Positions 45,735-55,260 of a stretch of DNA of 64,000 nucleotides are shown here, piece after piece (within the stretch, counting starts at the first letter, position 1; the number at the start of each line of letters is the position of its first letter). The DNA comes from Candidatus Heimdallarchaeota archaeon (GTDB lineage Archaea > Asgardarchaeota > Heimdallarchaeia > Hodarchaeales > Hodarchaeaceae). The DNA lies in assembly GCA_011364965.1 (NCBI GenBank), contig RDOB01000006.1, forward strand, positions 62,001-126,000, written 5' to 3'. The position numbers and the translations under genes were made by a program. The notes beneath the pieces were generated by a model that searched no databases, was not told where the DNA came from, and saw nothing but the letters and a program-made list of their open reading frames with translations.

Positions 45735-46916
45735 TTATTGTTCTTTCATTAGACTATCAAATAAGGCAATTAAGGAAACAATATGCCTGTGTTTGGTCTG
45801 TGGCATGATCACAAAGCGGAGGAAGTCATCTACGATTGAAGTTGTCCAACCTTGCTTCCAAAGAACATCATGAATGTAATTAACTGTGAGAGGTGAATCA
45901 AAGGGGGATTTTATCCCTAGAATATTAAGTGTAGGTTTTACTGGAATAAGAAAACCTCTTTTTCGTAATTCTTTCTCTAAGAAGAGAGTATTTTCGATAC
46001 ATTGGAGGACTGATTTTTGGTAACCTTCAAAATGAAATTTTTGCCATAAAAAAGCAAAAGAAATAGCTGAAGCGCCTGAGCGAGTTCCAGTTAATGTCTT
46101 TTGTTTCGGTATACCAGGTAAATATGGGAGTTTGAATTCGATTGCGCTAGGAAATGATGTATCGCGCCATAGCAATCCTCCTCCACCAGGCGCTACACGT
46201 CCCATTTTATGGATGTCAATGGTCATTGTACTTAATGCTTTCAAATCAAACGAGAGATTATATTTTTGTCTATCTCCTAAAAAAGGGATTATTAAGCCTC
46301 CAAATGCGGCATCAACATGAAAATCAAGGTTATATTTTAAACAGATGTCATTTATCTCTTTTAGAGGATCGATTGAACCTAATGCTGTTGTCCCTGCGAC
46401 TCCAACAAAGGCTAATGTTTTATCGGAAATAGTTTTTTTTGCCTCATGAATGTCGATTTTATATTCTGAATTCAAATTAATTTTTATGAGTTTCAAGCCA
46501 AGAAGATCACAAGCTTTATCGATAGAAATATGAACTGATCGGGGAGCTATAATTTCAGGAGCATAATTTAATTCAAGAAAGTTAGGAAATCTCCGATTTC
46601 TTATTGACCAAAGAGCGGTTATATTTGCTTCCGATCCCCCTGAAATAATTACACCTGTCCCTGTTGGAGGAAGATTGACTAATTTACCTAAAATAGTGAT
46701 TACATACGATTCAATCTCCTTAGTTCCAGAAAAAAGAGCTGGATCTCCTAAATTTCGATGGATATTTTTTGCAAAAAACTCCCGTGCAAGAGGTTCGCTA
46801 TTCATTGAACTTAAAACTTTTCCTGTTTGATACGAAAAGTCCTTTTCCAAGATTTTTGGCAGATTCAAATGCTTATCTGTCGTAGCGATCTGTTTGGGCA
46901 ATGAATTGAACTCCAT
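45735..46916 (-). CDS. mfnA: PLP-dependent decarboxylase, MfnA-like
   Basis: 393 residues of group II amino-acid decarboxylases. SGGSEANITALWSIRNRR near 90-107 binds the cofactor phosphate; HVDAAFGGL near 200 and TIDIHKMGRV near 233 (the Schiff-base lysine in HK) are in order. Archaeal relatives are L-aspartate or L-tyrosine decarboxylases: the first supplies beta-alanine for CoA, the second tyramine for methanofuran. Since nothing suggests methanogenesis, aspartate decarboxylation is my guess. Isolated gene. Confidence 0.85.
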   Translation of the reverse strand: MEFNSLPKQIATTDKHLNLPKILEKDFSYQTGKVLSSMNSEPLAREFFAKNIHRNLGDPALFSGTKEIESYVITILGKLVNLPPTGTGVIISGGSEANITALWSIRNRRFPNFLELNYAPEIIAPRSVHISIDKACDLLGLKLIKINLNSEYKIDIHEAKKTISDKTLAFVGVAGTTALGSIDPLKEINDICLKYNLDFHVDAAFGGLIIPFLGDRQKYNLSFDLKALSTMTIDIHKMGRVAPGGGGLLWRDTSFPSAIEFKLPYLPGIPKQKTLTGTRSGASAISFAFLWQKFHFEGYQKSVLQCIENTLFLEKELRKRGFLIPVKPTLNILGIKSPFDSPLTVNYIHDVLWKQGWTTSIVDDFLRFVIMPQTKHRHIVSLIALFDSLMKEQ

Positions 46917-47242
46917 TCGAGGTTTAACTTAGGTACGAACGATTTTGTTAACAATGTGAAAAATCTTTATGATTTTACTTGTATACACACTATATACTGA
47001 CAAATTTAATTTTAAATATCAATCATTATCTAGGATTCTCCAATAGGGATTTGAAACACAAAAGTTACTGCTATAGAATTTCCTAAATCATTAGTTTAGT
47101 TGTCTTCTTAGAAGTTTCAGGTGAATTCTGAAGATTATAGTATTGATTAAGCTCTATGACAATAATTAGTTCCTTGACAACAACCAGTTTCTTGTTTCAA
47201 CTAGAGTTCAATCCTTTAAATCATCAAAAAAAGTAAATGGGA
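46917..47242. other. intergenic stretch, no supported feature
   Basis: About 326 bases between two minus-strand genes. A 37-codon minus-strand frame (with KKLVVVKELIIVIELNQ) has no start or family. The part next to 46917 should hold the promoter of the decarboxylase. I see no hairpin, repeat or RNA gene. Confidence 0.4.
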
Positions 47243-48019
47243 TTAATTAGACTTTCTTTTGACATCTAAAGCAAGTCTAACTAACATTCCTGCAATTATT
47301 ACTCCTGTTGCTAACAGGGCAATAATTACAACATCGTTTTGTCTATTGAACTGCTTTACTGCAATACCTATAAAAGCCCAAACAGGAACGAGAGCATATG
47401 CATAATCTCCTCTTGTAAAAGTAAGAATTAATGCAATTATTGTCGCAACAGTTATTACTAATGCAGTCCAAGTCACTTCATTTATACCAAGTCCATCCCA
47501 GTTGATAGATACGAGTAAAGCTGTAATATTAGCAACTGTGGCAACAGTTATCCAGCCTAAATAAACACTGAAAGGAATTTGAGATGTGATTTTTAATTTC
47601 CGACTTACTTTATCTAATCCGATTTCTAATCGAATATAGATTAGTATTAATGAGGCAAGAAGAATCAGCATTACTATTAATGATTCGAATAATCTCTCAT
47701 AATGCCAAAAAATAATCCAAGCTGAATTCGCAAGATTACTTATGATAAATAATATTGAGACTCTCTTAATAATATATTCATCACTATATTTCGGTACAGC
47801 TTGAAAAATCGTAAAGATAGCTAATAATATGTATATTAGTCCCCAAATGCTGAATACATATCCTGCGGGTACAAATAAGTTGGGAAACGAGTCACTGAGT
47901 TCTGCAGTTGTTTTGCCATTCAATGGAAGGATATTCGCTAAGGAATTCATTACAATAGTTAAAATAAAACTCAATATATTGCCATAAATTAAAAAGGATT
48001 TTTGTTTTATTATTGACAT
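47243..48019 (-). CDS. TspO/MBR-family tryptophan-rich sensory protein
   Basis: 258 residues with seven predicted helices, more than the five of classical TspO. The family core is present: VPAGYVFSIWGLIYILLA near 50-67, NLANSAWIIFWHYER near 95-109 and SVYLGWITVATVANITALL near 150-168. TspO proteins bind porphyrins and sterols and respond to light or oxygen stress in bacteria. Its place next to the carotenoid/photorepair island is suggestive. ATG with GAGGTG upstream. Confidence 0.8.
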   Translation of the reverse strand: MSIIKQKSFLIYGNILSFILTIVMNSLANILPLNGKTTAELSDSFPNLFVPAGYVFSIWGLIYILLAIFTIFQAVPKYSDEYIIKRVSILFIISNLANSAWIIFWHYERLFESLIVMLILLASLILIYIRLEIGLDKVSRKLKITSQIPFSVYLGWITVATVANITALLVSINWDGLGINEVTWTALVITVATIIALILTFTRGDYAYALVPVWAFIGIAVKQFNRQNDVVIIALLATGVIIAGMLVRLALDVKRKSN

Positions 48020-48458
48020 TTATTTACACCTCGCTTGTATGTTTTCTATGGTAAATTAATTAATCCTATGGGATTCTATTATTTTAAATTTTTTTCAATT
48101 TATCCAAAGTGAAATTAACCCTACAATTTAAATTAACATTACATTGATATTGATTAATTCAATATTTTTTCTATCAAAAATGCTTTTCTCCTCTATGAAT
48201 GTAACTTTACAATCGGAATTTAATGACGAACCATGAAGAGAAATAAATGAAGACTCTTTTTTCTTTCTAATATTCCTTGATGAAGATTTAAACCATAGGT
48301 TATGTTTGTTCTTGATTCACTTTCTTTAATTTTGATATTGTATTTATCTCGGAGTATTTTTTATGGATGTAGTGCTTCTTAAAATCCTTTTCTCTAGGAA
48401 ATTTTATTTTAAAAATATTTAACCTGAAGGTATTTGAATCGTAAATAAGGGATTACTT
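48020..48458. other. intergenic stretch, divergent promoters only
   Basis: About 439 very AT-rich bases between divergent genes. A TTTTAAAAATATTTAA stretch near 48407-48422 is a plausible TATA region for the SDR gene. No open frame with recognisable content, RNA gene or strong repeat. Confidence 0.4.
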
Positions 48459-49199
48459 ATGATTATTGAAGATAAAAAAATTTTGATAACAGGTGTGGCA
48501 ATAGGTGGGATTGGCGAGGCAATAATGAGAAAACTTTCGAATCAGAATAATAATATCCTTATTACTAGCCTAAATATGTCAAATGAACGGTTTCCTAATA
48601 TTAAGAATTTTTCAGTAGATTGTACATCTGAAGAAGGAATAAATAAGTTAAAGAAATGGATTCTAACTGAGGTTGGAGCTATCGATGTACTAATAAATGC
48701 TATAGGGGGATCACTAGCGTCTAAAAATATCTTTAAAGTCAGTGCTTCCTTTTTTAATCGTGTTTTAAGTGTGAATTTAACATCTGCTTTTCTCCTATCT
48801 AGAATAGCTCCTGAAATTATGCCTGAAGGAGGAGCTATAGTCCATATTGTTAGTTCTTCAGCATATGAACCATCAATTACGAAAATGCCCTATGGAGTAG
48901 CAAAAGCAGGATTAGTTTACCTAATCCGTTCAATGGCACAAGTATTAGCTCCTAAAATACGAATTAATGGCGTATCCCCTACCTATGTATTTACCAAACG
49001 ACATGAGGAAGAGCTGAAGAAAGAGGCTATAGATACTGGAATTCCAATTGAAGAACTAACCTCTAAACAGATTGCTAAACAACTCCTAAATTATCCATTA
49101 GTACCAGAAGATTTGAATGAGATGATAGAATTTGCAGCAACTACTAAATTAATGACTGGAAAAATCCTAGATGCATCATTGGGGCGAATTTTTTATTAA
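48459..49199 (+). CDS. short-chain dehydrogenase/reductase
   Basis: 246 residues, classical SDR. Rossmann motif ITGVAIGGIGEA (10-21), a NAIGGS segment near 80, Ser in IVSSSAYEP near 131, and the catalytic YGVAK (Tyr, Lys) near 144-148. Resembles 3-oxoacyl-reductases. Its 3' end overlaps the convergent msrA gene by 24 bases, a longer overlap than usual here. Substrate unknown. Confidence 0.82.
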   Translation: MIIEDKKILITGVAIGGIGEAIMRKLSNQNNNILITSLNMSNERFPNIKNFSVDCTSEEGINKLKKWILTEVGAIDVLINAIGGSLASKNIFKVSASFFNRVLSVNLTSAFLLSRIAPEIMPEGGAIVHIVSSSAYEPSITKMPYGVAKAGLVYLIRSMAQVLAPKIRINGVSPTYVFTKRHEEELKKEAIDTGIPIEELTSKQIAKQLLNYPLVPEDLNEMIEFAATTKLMTGKILDASLGRIFY

Positions 49200-49724
49200 A
49201 GTGTGAAAGGATTTTTGGAATTTATTGAGCTTTGGTGAAATCATCACACGACAGTATGTTTGTGTTTTATTCTCATTATAATAATCTTGGTGGTAATCTT
49301 CAGCTGGATAAAAGTCTTTAATTGGTGAAAGCTTAGTCACAATTGGGTTATCCCAGGATTTTAAGTCATTCAGTTCCCTTATTATCTTCTCTGCAATGGT
49401 TTTTTGTATTGGAGTATGGTAGAATATCTCAGATCGATATTGAGTACCTATATCAGGTCCTTGTTGGTTCAATTGAGTTGGATCATGAATAGAAAAGAAG
49501 ATTTCTAATATTTGACTGAAGGATATAATATCTGGATTAAAGGTAATTTGGACGACTTCTGCGTGGCCTGTTTTACCTGAACATACCTCCTCATAAGTTG
49601 GATTTTTTGTAGAACCTCCTGTATATCCGGATTCAATGCTTTCAATCCCATTCACTTGTCGGAATACAGCATCTAAACACCAAAAGCATCCTCCTGCGAG
49701 AGTAGTAATTTCTAACATTCCCAT
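49176..49724 (-). CDS. msrA: peptide methionine sulfoxide reductase A
   Basis: 182 residues. GGCFWCLDAVF holds the catalytic Cys13; YTGGSTKNPTYEEVCSGKTGH and GPDIGTQYRSEIFYH follow in family order. It reduces methionine-S-sulfoxide in damaged proteins, an oxidative-stress repair function. Its start lies 6 bases after the photolyase stop, so it is the last gene of the light/oxidant repair run. A second in-frame ATG is two codons in. Confidence 0.93.
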   Translation of the reverse strand: MGMLEITTLAGGCFWCLDAVFRQVNGIESIESGYTGGSTKNPTYEEVCSGKTGHAEVVQITFNPDIISFSQILEIFFSIHDPTQLNQQGPDIGTQYRSEIFYHTPIQKTIAEKIIRELNDLKSWDNPIVTKLSPIKDFYPAEDYHQDYYNENKTQTYCRVMISPKLNKFQKSFHTLIKNSPQ

Positions 49725-49730
49725 GTGTAT

Positions 49731-51113
49731 CTATACCTCATTTAAATTCTGAAACATCATTATTGCCTGCTTTCTAGCCTTAAAATGATTTACAATTGGC
49801 CTAGGATACCCTAAATCCTTTATTGATGATTTCTCTAAATTATGGATTTCTTGAGTATCTAAGTCTCTCAATTCTGGAATATATTTTTTAATATATTCCC
49901 CTTCTGGATCGAATTTTCTTTGTTGAGTCCATGGATTAAAAATTCTGAAGTAGGGGACTGCATCGCAGCCTGTGCCACTACTCCATTGCCAATTTCCATT
50001 ATTTACGGATATATTATAGTCAATTAATCGCTGGGCAAAATATCTTTCTCCCCACTGCCAATTAATATGTAAATCTTTTGTTAAAAAGGACGCTACTATC
50101 ATACGAACACGATTATGCATGAAACCTGTTTGATTGAGTTGCCTCATTCCTGCGTCAATTATCGGAAAGCCTGTTTTTCCTTCTGTCCATAATTTAAATT
50201 TCTCTTTATCATTAAACCATTGAATTAGTCGATATTTTTCTCTGAATGAACTTTTGTATACAAAAGGGAAATGAAATCCTATATAATGATAAAAATCTCT
50301 CCAGTATAATTGTCTTAGTAACGGGATATTTCTACAATCATAGAAACGATGAAAAGTTTCTCGAATTGAAATCGTACCAAAATTTAAATGAGCAGATAGA
50401 TTCGTAGTAGATTCTTTTGCAGGAAAATCACGATCTATTTCATAGCTATCAAATTTATCGATCTTAGATAAAATCTTTAAACCAACATGCCTTCCCCCTT
50501 TGATATAAGTATGAGGGTTTGATATTAATTCATTTTTGCTATCTATAATTGCAAAATCATTGATTTTTAGAAAGTTTCCTTTTAATGGGTTTTCTTTAGG
50601 TTTTAGAACTATATTTTCAGTAGCTCTATTATAATATGGAGTAAATACAGTGTAAGGAGTGCCATCCTTTTTCAATATTGTTTCAGGCTCATTTAAAAGT
50701 AAGTCAGAGAATATTCTTAATCGTACATTTCTTTTTTGAGCCACTTCTGCTAGTAAATTGTCACGTTTTTGACTATATGGAGTGTAATCTCGATTGAGAA
50801 AAATAGAGGTAAAATTTTGTTGATGATCAGATAAAAGTCGATCTAAAATCACCCAAGGTTTTCCCTCAAATAAGAATAATTTACCTCCTACGCGTTCCAG
50901 CTGAGCTTCTAAATCCTTGATAGATTCTTGCATGAATTGTATTGCATTTTTACTTTTATTAGGACTAGTAAGAAGTAAAGAATCGTAAATAAAAACAGGT
51001 AAAACCAGATTTGAAGATTCTATTGCAGAAATTAGAGCACTATTATCATTAAGTCTTAAATCCCGCCTAAAAATAACAATAGAAGAATTATCCGAGGTTT
51101 CGTTATTCATCAT
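49731..51113 (-). CDS. phr: deoxyribodipyrimidine photolyase (class I type)
   Basis: 460 residues. The alpha/beta antenna domain begins at SSIVIFRRDLRLNDN; the FAD domain has GKTGFPIIDAGMRQLNQTGFM near 310-330, NRVRMIVASFLTKDL, the WQWG pair, DYNISVNNGNWQWSSGTGCD and FNPWTQ. All match CPD photolyases, which use blue light to split pyrimidine dimers with FADH. It directly abuts the UV-endonuclease gene (TAG then ATG) and is followed by msrA after 6 bases. A CPD photolyase is more likely than a cryptochrome given this context. Confidence 0.95.
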   Translation of the reverse strand: MMNNETSDNSSIVIFRRDLRLNDNSALISAIESSNLVLPVFIYDSLLLTSPNKSKNAIQFMQESIKDLEAQLERVGGKLFLFEGKPWVILDRLLSDHQQNFTSIFLNRDYTPYSQKRDNLLAEVAQKRNVRLRIFSDLLLNEPETILKKDGTPYTVFTPYYNRATENIVLKPKENPLKGNFLKINDFAIIDSKNELISNPHTYIKGGRHVGLKILSKIDKFDSYEIDRDFPAKESTTNLSAHLNFGTISIRETFHRFYDCRNIPLLRQLYWRDFYHYIGFHFPFVYKSSFREKYRLIQWFNDKEKFKLWTEGKTGFPIIDAGMRQLNQTGFMHNRVRMIVASFLTKDLHINWQWGERYFAQRLIDYNISVNNGNWQWSSGTGCDAVPYFRIFNPWTQQRKFDPEGEYIKKYIPELRDLDTQEIHNLEKSSIKDLGYPRPIVNHFKARKQAIMMFQNLNEV

Positions 51114-52013
51114 CTAAATTTTCCCAATTTCAAGTAACCAATTGGCAACTTTAATAGCGCTTTGTTCTTTATCTCGTATTTCGAGCATCAGGTCAAAATC
51201 AAATTCTTCAACTTTATAGATAAACTCTTTAAATAGTTTAAGGTCAATTGAGCTGGCATGTCTTCCGATTCGTGCACTAGGTTCTTGATGACTCCAATCA
51301 ATCATAGGGATTCCATCTTCAGTATTCCAGTGATCCTGTAAAACATCTAATGATTCCACGACCGTCTCATTATTATTTTTTATTGAATGATGAAAGATGT
51401 CAAATACAACTGGAATCTCTAATTCAGTAGATATCTTTAAACAGTCTCTGTAATCAAAGGATCGGTCATCATTCTCAATCACTAATCGTTTTTTAATAAA
51501 TTCGGGTATTAGCTGAAAATTTGCAATAAATCGCTGTAGTGCCTTTTCTTTATTTCTATAAACCCCTCCCACATGAATTTGTACTTTTGCAGTTTCATCT
51601 AGGTTTAATTGCTCTAGTATCCAAGTATTCGCGTATAACTCCCTAACACTTTTCTTAACAATTTCCTCCTTAGGAGAATTTATAATTGTATATTGACCAG
51701 GGTGCATGTTAATCCTCAAAGCTAATTTTTTAATTTTTCGGCCAATTTCTATAAATAAATCCGAAAACGCATCTTCTATCTCAATCCACGGGATTGATAT
51801 GGAATGGGAAATAAAAGGGATAAAATCCGCAATTCTGTAAAAGTAAAGATGATTTTGTCCGCTAAACTCTATTGTTTTTAAAACGCATTGAAGATTGGAC
51901 TCAATTGTTTGCATAATTCTTCCTTTAGAATAGGAAGCTAAAAAAAATGATTTATCAGGTCTACAATTAATTGATGTATTTGCTGACCCAACAAATCCAA
52001 TTTTCACATGCAA
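51114..52013 (-). CDS. uvsE: UV damage endonuclease (UvsE/UVDE)
   Basis: 299 residues, TIM-barrel fold. Metal-ligand segments in family order: RINMHPGQY near 105-113, VQIHVGGVY near 149-157, LVIENDDRSFDYRDCL near 180-195, VFDIFHHS near 203, IDWSHQ near 238 and LMLEIRDKE near 280. It nicks 5' of UV photoproducts to start repair in the dark. The gene before it on the strand lies 95 bases away, with a TTTTATAAT element inside, so uvsE-phr-msrA may have its own promoter. Confidence 0.93.
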   Translation of the reverse strand: MHVKIGFVGSANTSINCRPDKSFFLASYSKGRIMQTIESNLQCVLKTIEFSGQNHLYFYRIADFIPFISHSISIPWIEIEDAFSDLFIEIGRKIKKLALRINMHPGQYTIINSPKEEIVKKSVRELYANTWILEQLNLDETAKVQIHVGGVYRNKEKALQRFIANFQLIPEFIKKRLVIENDDRSFDYRDCLKISTELEIPVVFDIFHHSIKNNNETVVESLDVLQDHWNTEDGIPMIDWSHQEPSARIGRHASSIDLKLFKEFIYKVEEFDFDLMLEIRDKEQSAIKVANWLLEIGKI

Positions 52014-52107
52014 TTTCTCCTATTTTATTAGGTTCCTTTCTTAAAAATTGGATTTGGACTAAAATTGAATTTATTCTATTATAAAATAGATTTTCTCATC
52101 CCTTTAT

Positions 52108-52527
52108 TCACAATCCTAATTGTGTAAATATTATTCCTCCAATAACCACAGCTATTGTGATGATTAAAGCATTAATTATGGATTGGAAAATAATTTTGGT
52201 TGCTTTATTTCTATCTTTCATCTGCGATTCGTTATCTTCGATTTTTATAGTTAAGCTTAAACCACTAGAAACATTTTGTTGATGAGTAAATCCGTAAGCA
52301 GCGCAAAATTTATTTCTAGCTTGTATAAATCCGATGTTTAACATTAAAGCAGGGATAAAGATAAATATCCCTATGATTGGGTTTAATTGTATAAAATAAA
52401 TCAAACTCAAATAAGCGAAGATCGAAATTATCGTAAGAGCAAGTCCTAAATAGCCTATTCGACGCCTTTTTTCAATCTCTGCTTCTCCAATGTTACATAA
52501 TCCTGCTGTATATTGAATTTCAGACAT
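52108..52527 (-). CDS. small membrane protein in the carotenoid operon
   Basis: 139 residues, four predicted helices in two pairs (about 24-45, 50-67 and 108-137). The N-terminus YTAGLCNIGEAEIEKRRR looks conserved in a family I recognise only as a motif, without function. Translation overlaps the Rieske gene by one base (TAATG), so it is a co-translated partner. It may anchor or help the Rieske protein; that is inference. Confidence 0.65.
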   Translation of the reverse strand: MSEIQYTAGLCNIGEAEIEKRRRIGYLGLALTIISIFAYLSLIYFIQLNPIIGIFIFIPALMLNIGFIQARNKFCAAYGFTHQQNVSSGLSLTIKIEDNESQMKDRNKATKIIFQSIINALIITIAVVIGGIIFTQLGL

Positions 52528-53555
52528 TATTTTACCTCGTTTCTTTTTTCTAAATAATTTTCGATTAATTTTTGTCGAATTCGACGATATTCGACTATTG
52601 GTCGATCCCCTTGGATAAGTTTTTGTCCCTGCATTTTATATACCGACTTCAAAGGGTGTTGAGTAATTACAACTCTTTTATCCTGGCCTGCAATTAATAA
52701 ATTTCCTCTCGCGCCGACTCTACCAATTATTGCACCAAGGAGAGGAATCGAAGATTTCAAATAAAACCGAAGATAGAGTAAGGTATTTTCTTCATCTATA
52801 GGAGAAAAAGCAATAAAAATTATTGTTGAATTACTTATCCTATTCATCCAGATATTAGGAAATCGAAAATATAGATATGTTTTCAGATTATCAGGAATTT
52901 CACTATATTTCAGAGGAATTGTAATTCCGTCATCTTTTACATTAAACGGTTGCACTTGGATTTCGATGAGACCATCATCTCCCTGACATTCTCTAATTCC
53001 AGGGCCATGAACCAATGTTCTATAGCCCCTACCTATAGTCCTTGAGTGTACAAAGGGGAGATGCACAACATCTAACTGATTTTCAATAACCAATGAATAA
53101 TGAACATTCCAGTGATCTATTTTTGTATAATACTTGAAATCTTTATTTAAAAGTTCCTCGAACATCGGAACAGCAGGAAGCTTCCCCTCATCCTCTGGCC
53201 ACTTACCCCAATAGATAAAAATCAGTCCACCCATCTCTCTAGTTATATAAGCCCTTTGTTTAAAGTAATGCTCGACAATAGCGTTTTTTCCTCTCGCTGG
53301 AATCACCTTCACCTCTCCAGTTTTATCATACTGAAAGCCATGAAATGGACATTCAAGGCGATGATTTATTACTTTCCCTTTTGATAGTTGAGCGCCTCGG
53401 TGGATACATTTGTCTAAAGTGCAGTGAACATCGCCATTCTGAATTCTCCAAAACACCAACTTTTCACCAAGACGGACAACTCCAATTAGTTGACCTTTTT
53501 TTACTTGTTTTGATTCTAAAACTGCATACCATTGATTAGGAATCATTTTGGACAC
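52527..53555 (-). CDS. Rieske [2Fe-2S] oxygenase
   Basis: 342 residues. The Rieske motifs are CIHRGAQLSKG (Cys, His) near 46-56 and CPFHGFQYDKTG near 69-80; the catalytic iron site is ENQLDVVHLPFVH near 152-164. Resembles the PaO/CAO-like group, which hydroxylates large hydrophobic molecules using O2. Between carotenoid genes a carotenoid end-group oxygenation is the natural guess, but no known carotenoid oxygenase I can name matches. No reductase partner is adjacent. Confidence 0.85.
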   Translation of the reverse strand: MSKMIPNQWYAVLESKQVKKGQLIGVVRLGEKLVFWRIQNGDVHCTLDKCIHRGAQLSKGKVINHRLECPFHGFQYDKTGEVKVIPARGKNAIVEHYFKQRAYITREMGGLIFIYWGKWPEDEGKLPAVPMFEELLNKDFKYYTKIDHWNVHYSLVIENQLDVVHLPFVHSRTIGRGYRTLVHGPGIRECQGDDGLIEIQVQPFNVKDDGITIPLKYSEIPDNLKTYLYFRFPNIWMNRISNSTIIFIAFSPIDEENTLLYLRFYLKSSIPLLGAIIGRVGARGNLLIAGQDKRVVITQHPLKSVYKMQGQKLIQGDRPIVEYRRIRQKLIENYLEKRNEVK

Positions 53556-53566
53556 CTATTTTAGTT

Positions 53567-54016
53567 TTAAGGACAAATCTTAACCAAAGTCTCAACTATT
53601 TCCTGCATTCGGTCAGAATAATTCCATTGAAATACATTTAGAGGGGAAAGCTCAATAGCAACCTCTGATACTCTTCGGTTCATTAAATTTCTTGCTAAGG
53701 AATTTTCAATTCCTCCTAAATAGCGATTCAGGAGTATTTTTAAAATCTCATCACCTTTAGATTCAATAATTTTTGCTTTAGCCTGTCCCCTCACCCCGCA
53801 ATAGGGAGGAGTGTCACTTGCGATCTCGAAAGCACATTTCGGGTTATAAAAAAGATATTTGATGACTTTAGCTGATTTTACGGTTGCTAAATAAATTTTT
53901 TCATCTAAATAGACATACCAGAGACTCACTATAAAGGGCCAACCTGTATTAGTAGTTCCAGATAATCTTAATGGTATTAAAGATTGAATGAGGTATTCTT
54001 TATAGGTTTCTAACAT
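53567..54016 (-). CDS. pyridoxamine phosphate oxidase-like FMN/F420 split-barrel protein
   Basis: 149 residues of the split-barrel flavin fold: LRLSGTTNTGWPFIVSLWYVYL near 17-38, IYLATVKSAKVIKYLFYNPKCAFE near 42-65 and VRGQAKAKIIE near 75-85. Such proteins bind FMN, F420 or heme and perform small redox reactions. Eleven bases separate it from the Rieske gene. It might be an electron donor or a redox partner in pigment formation; unproven. Confidence 0.8.
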   Translation of the reverse strand: MLETYKEYLIQSLIPLRLSGTTNTGWPFIVSLWYVYLDEKIYLATVKSAKVIKYLFYNPKCAFEIASDTPPYCGVRGQAKAKIIESKGDEILKILLNRYLGGIENSLARNLMNRRVSEVAIELSPLNVFQWNYSDRMQEIVETLVKICP

Positions 54017-54032
54017 TTATACTCCTCAAATT

Positions 54033-55232
54033 TTATTGATTTCCAGAAGTACTTGAATCTTTTACATTTTTAACATCCACTTTAGATATTTTTTGAATTA
54101 TAAACACAATCCCAGCACATAGGTATGCTAATGTGTACAGAACGATAGGAATCCAAAGAACCTCAAGTCGGAATAAATAAGTTAACTCTCGGCCATATCC
54201 AAATGGAAGATAAATCCAAAGAAGAAATCCTGCGAATGCTAGGAAAATTACCCATCGAAGGCTTGATTGCATTTTAAGTCCGTATAAATAGGTAAAAACA
54301 ACCATAAATATGAATCCTGACAAGAACATGGGCCACATATCTGAACTTCCTAACATGAGGGTGTTATTAATGGCTACTGCAACTGCATGAACACCAACAA
54401 ATCCTTCAAGTAAAATAATCCACTTCCGATTGAAATGAAAATTAGTATAAGATAAAGAAACTTGAATGAACAATAAGAACATGTAGAAAAATCCAGTAAG
54501 TAATTGGGGGTCATTATCCATCGGATGGAACCAAAATGTATATACTAAAGCCCAAGAAAAAACATACATGTGTAATTTCATAAAAACGTTAGCAACTTCT
54601 CGTGTAATTGGTTTACCAGCTTTTTTGCCAAGGATTATCCCTCGTTGTCTATTCTGCATGATTAAGAGAAAAACTAACATTAAGATGACTGACCCTTGGG
54701 ATGTCCAAATAGGTACATCTTGGGCTAATCCATCATACCAGATATGAGTCTGTAATAAGTGGAGATATATGAATATTCCATTTATAAGTAAGGCAATCCA
54801 ATTGTAGGTAGTAAGACCAAAGCGTGATTGTTCTCTCAATTGCGTTATATGTTTTTGAGCCCAGTAGATAAGAATCCAAAATGAAACTTGATGACTAAAA
54901 TAAAACAACCAAACAATAATTTGCGAGGTTATATCTGGAACTGGAAGTTGCCAATAGTACCACGTTGGCCCCAAATCTGGCCCCAATTCAAATCGTCGTA
55001 ATAAAGGCCCTAATATCCAAATCAGAGCAATGAAAAGTACACTGAATATTAAAGTAATAATAAAGGTATATTTTGGCATGTTTGAAGAACTTTTAACTGT
55101 AGAATCATTAAAAGACTGAATTCTCTTCTTTTCTTTCTTCTGTAAGATAAATAATCCAAAGAAGGATATAACACTAAATAAAATAGTCGTTCCTAATATA
55201 ATAATCATCTCTGAAGTTAAATCATTTGACAT
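54033..55232 (-). CDS. unrecognised polytopic membrane protein in carotenoid operon
   Basis: 399 residues, about ten predicted helices. Histidines sit repeatedly in or beside helices: FYFSHQVSFW near 110-119, HLLQTHIWYDGLAQDVP near 156-172, KLHMYVFSW near 219-227, WFHPMDND near 235 and GFVGVHAVAVA near 278. That pattern suggests bound heme or metal. It lies 28 bases after the lycopene cyclase and 16 before the flavin protein, so a pigment-modifying role is likely. The sequence is not a rhodopsin: no Schiff-base lysine is placed in a last helix. Function unknown. Confidence 0.6.
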   Translation of the reverse strand: MSNDLTSEMIIILGTTILFSVISFFGLFILQKKEKKRIQSFNDSTVKSSSNMPKYTFIITLIFSVLFIALIWILGPLLRRFELGPDLGPTWYYWQLPVPDITSQIIVWLFYFSHQVSFWILIYWAQKHITQLREQSRFGLTTYNWIALLINGIFIYLHLLQTHIWYDGLAQDVPIWTSQGSVILMLVFLLIMQNRQRGIILGKKAGKPITREVANVFMKLHMYVFSWALVYTFWFHPMDNDPQLLTGFFYMFLLFIQVSLSYTNFHFNRKWIILLEGFVGVHAVAVAINNTLMLGSSDMWPMFLSGFIFMVVFTYLYGLKMQSSLRWVIFLAFAGFLLWIYLPFGYGRELTYLFRLEVLWIPIVLYTLAYLCAGIVFIIQKISKVDVKNVKDSSTSGNQ

Positions 55233-55260
55233 TGTCTATTTCACCATTTTTGTCCAAAAA

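Noticed and set aside
46917..47242. Minus-strand 37-codon frame as a gene
   Set aside because: No start codon, ribosome site or recognisable content.
54033..55232. Rhodopsin or heliorhodopsin
   Set aside because: About ten helices rather than seven and no lysine in a final helix in the retinal-binding context.
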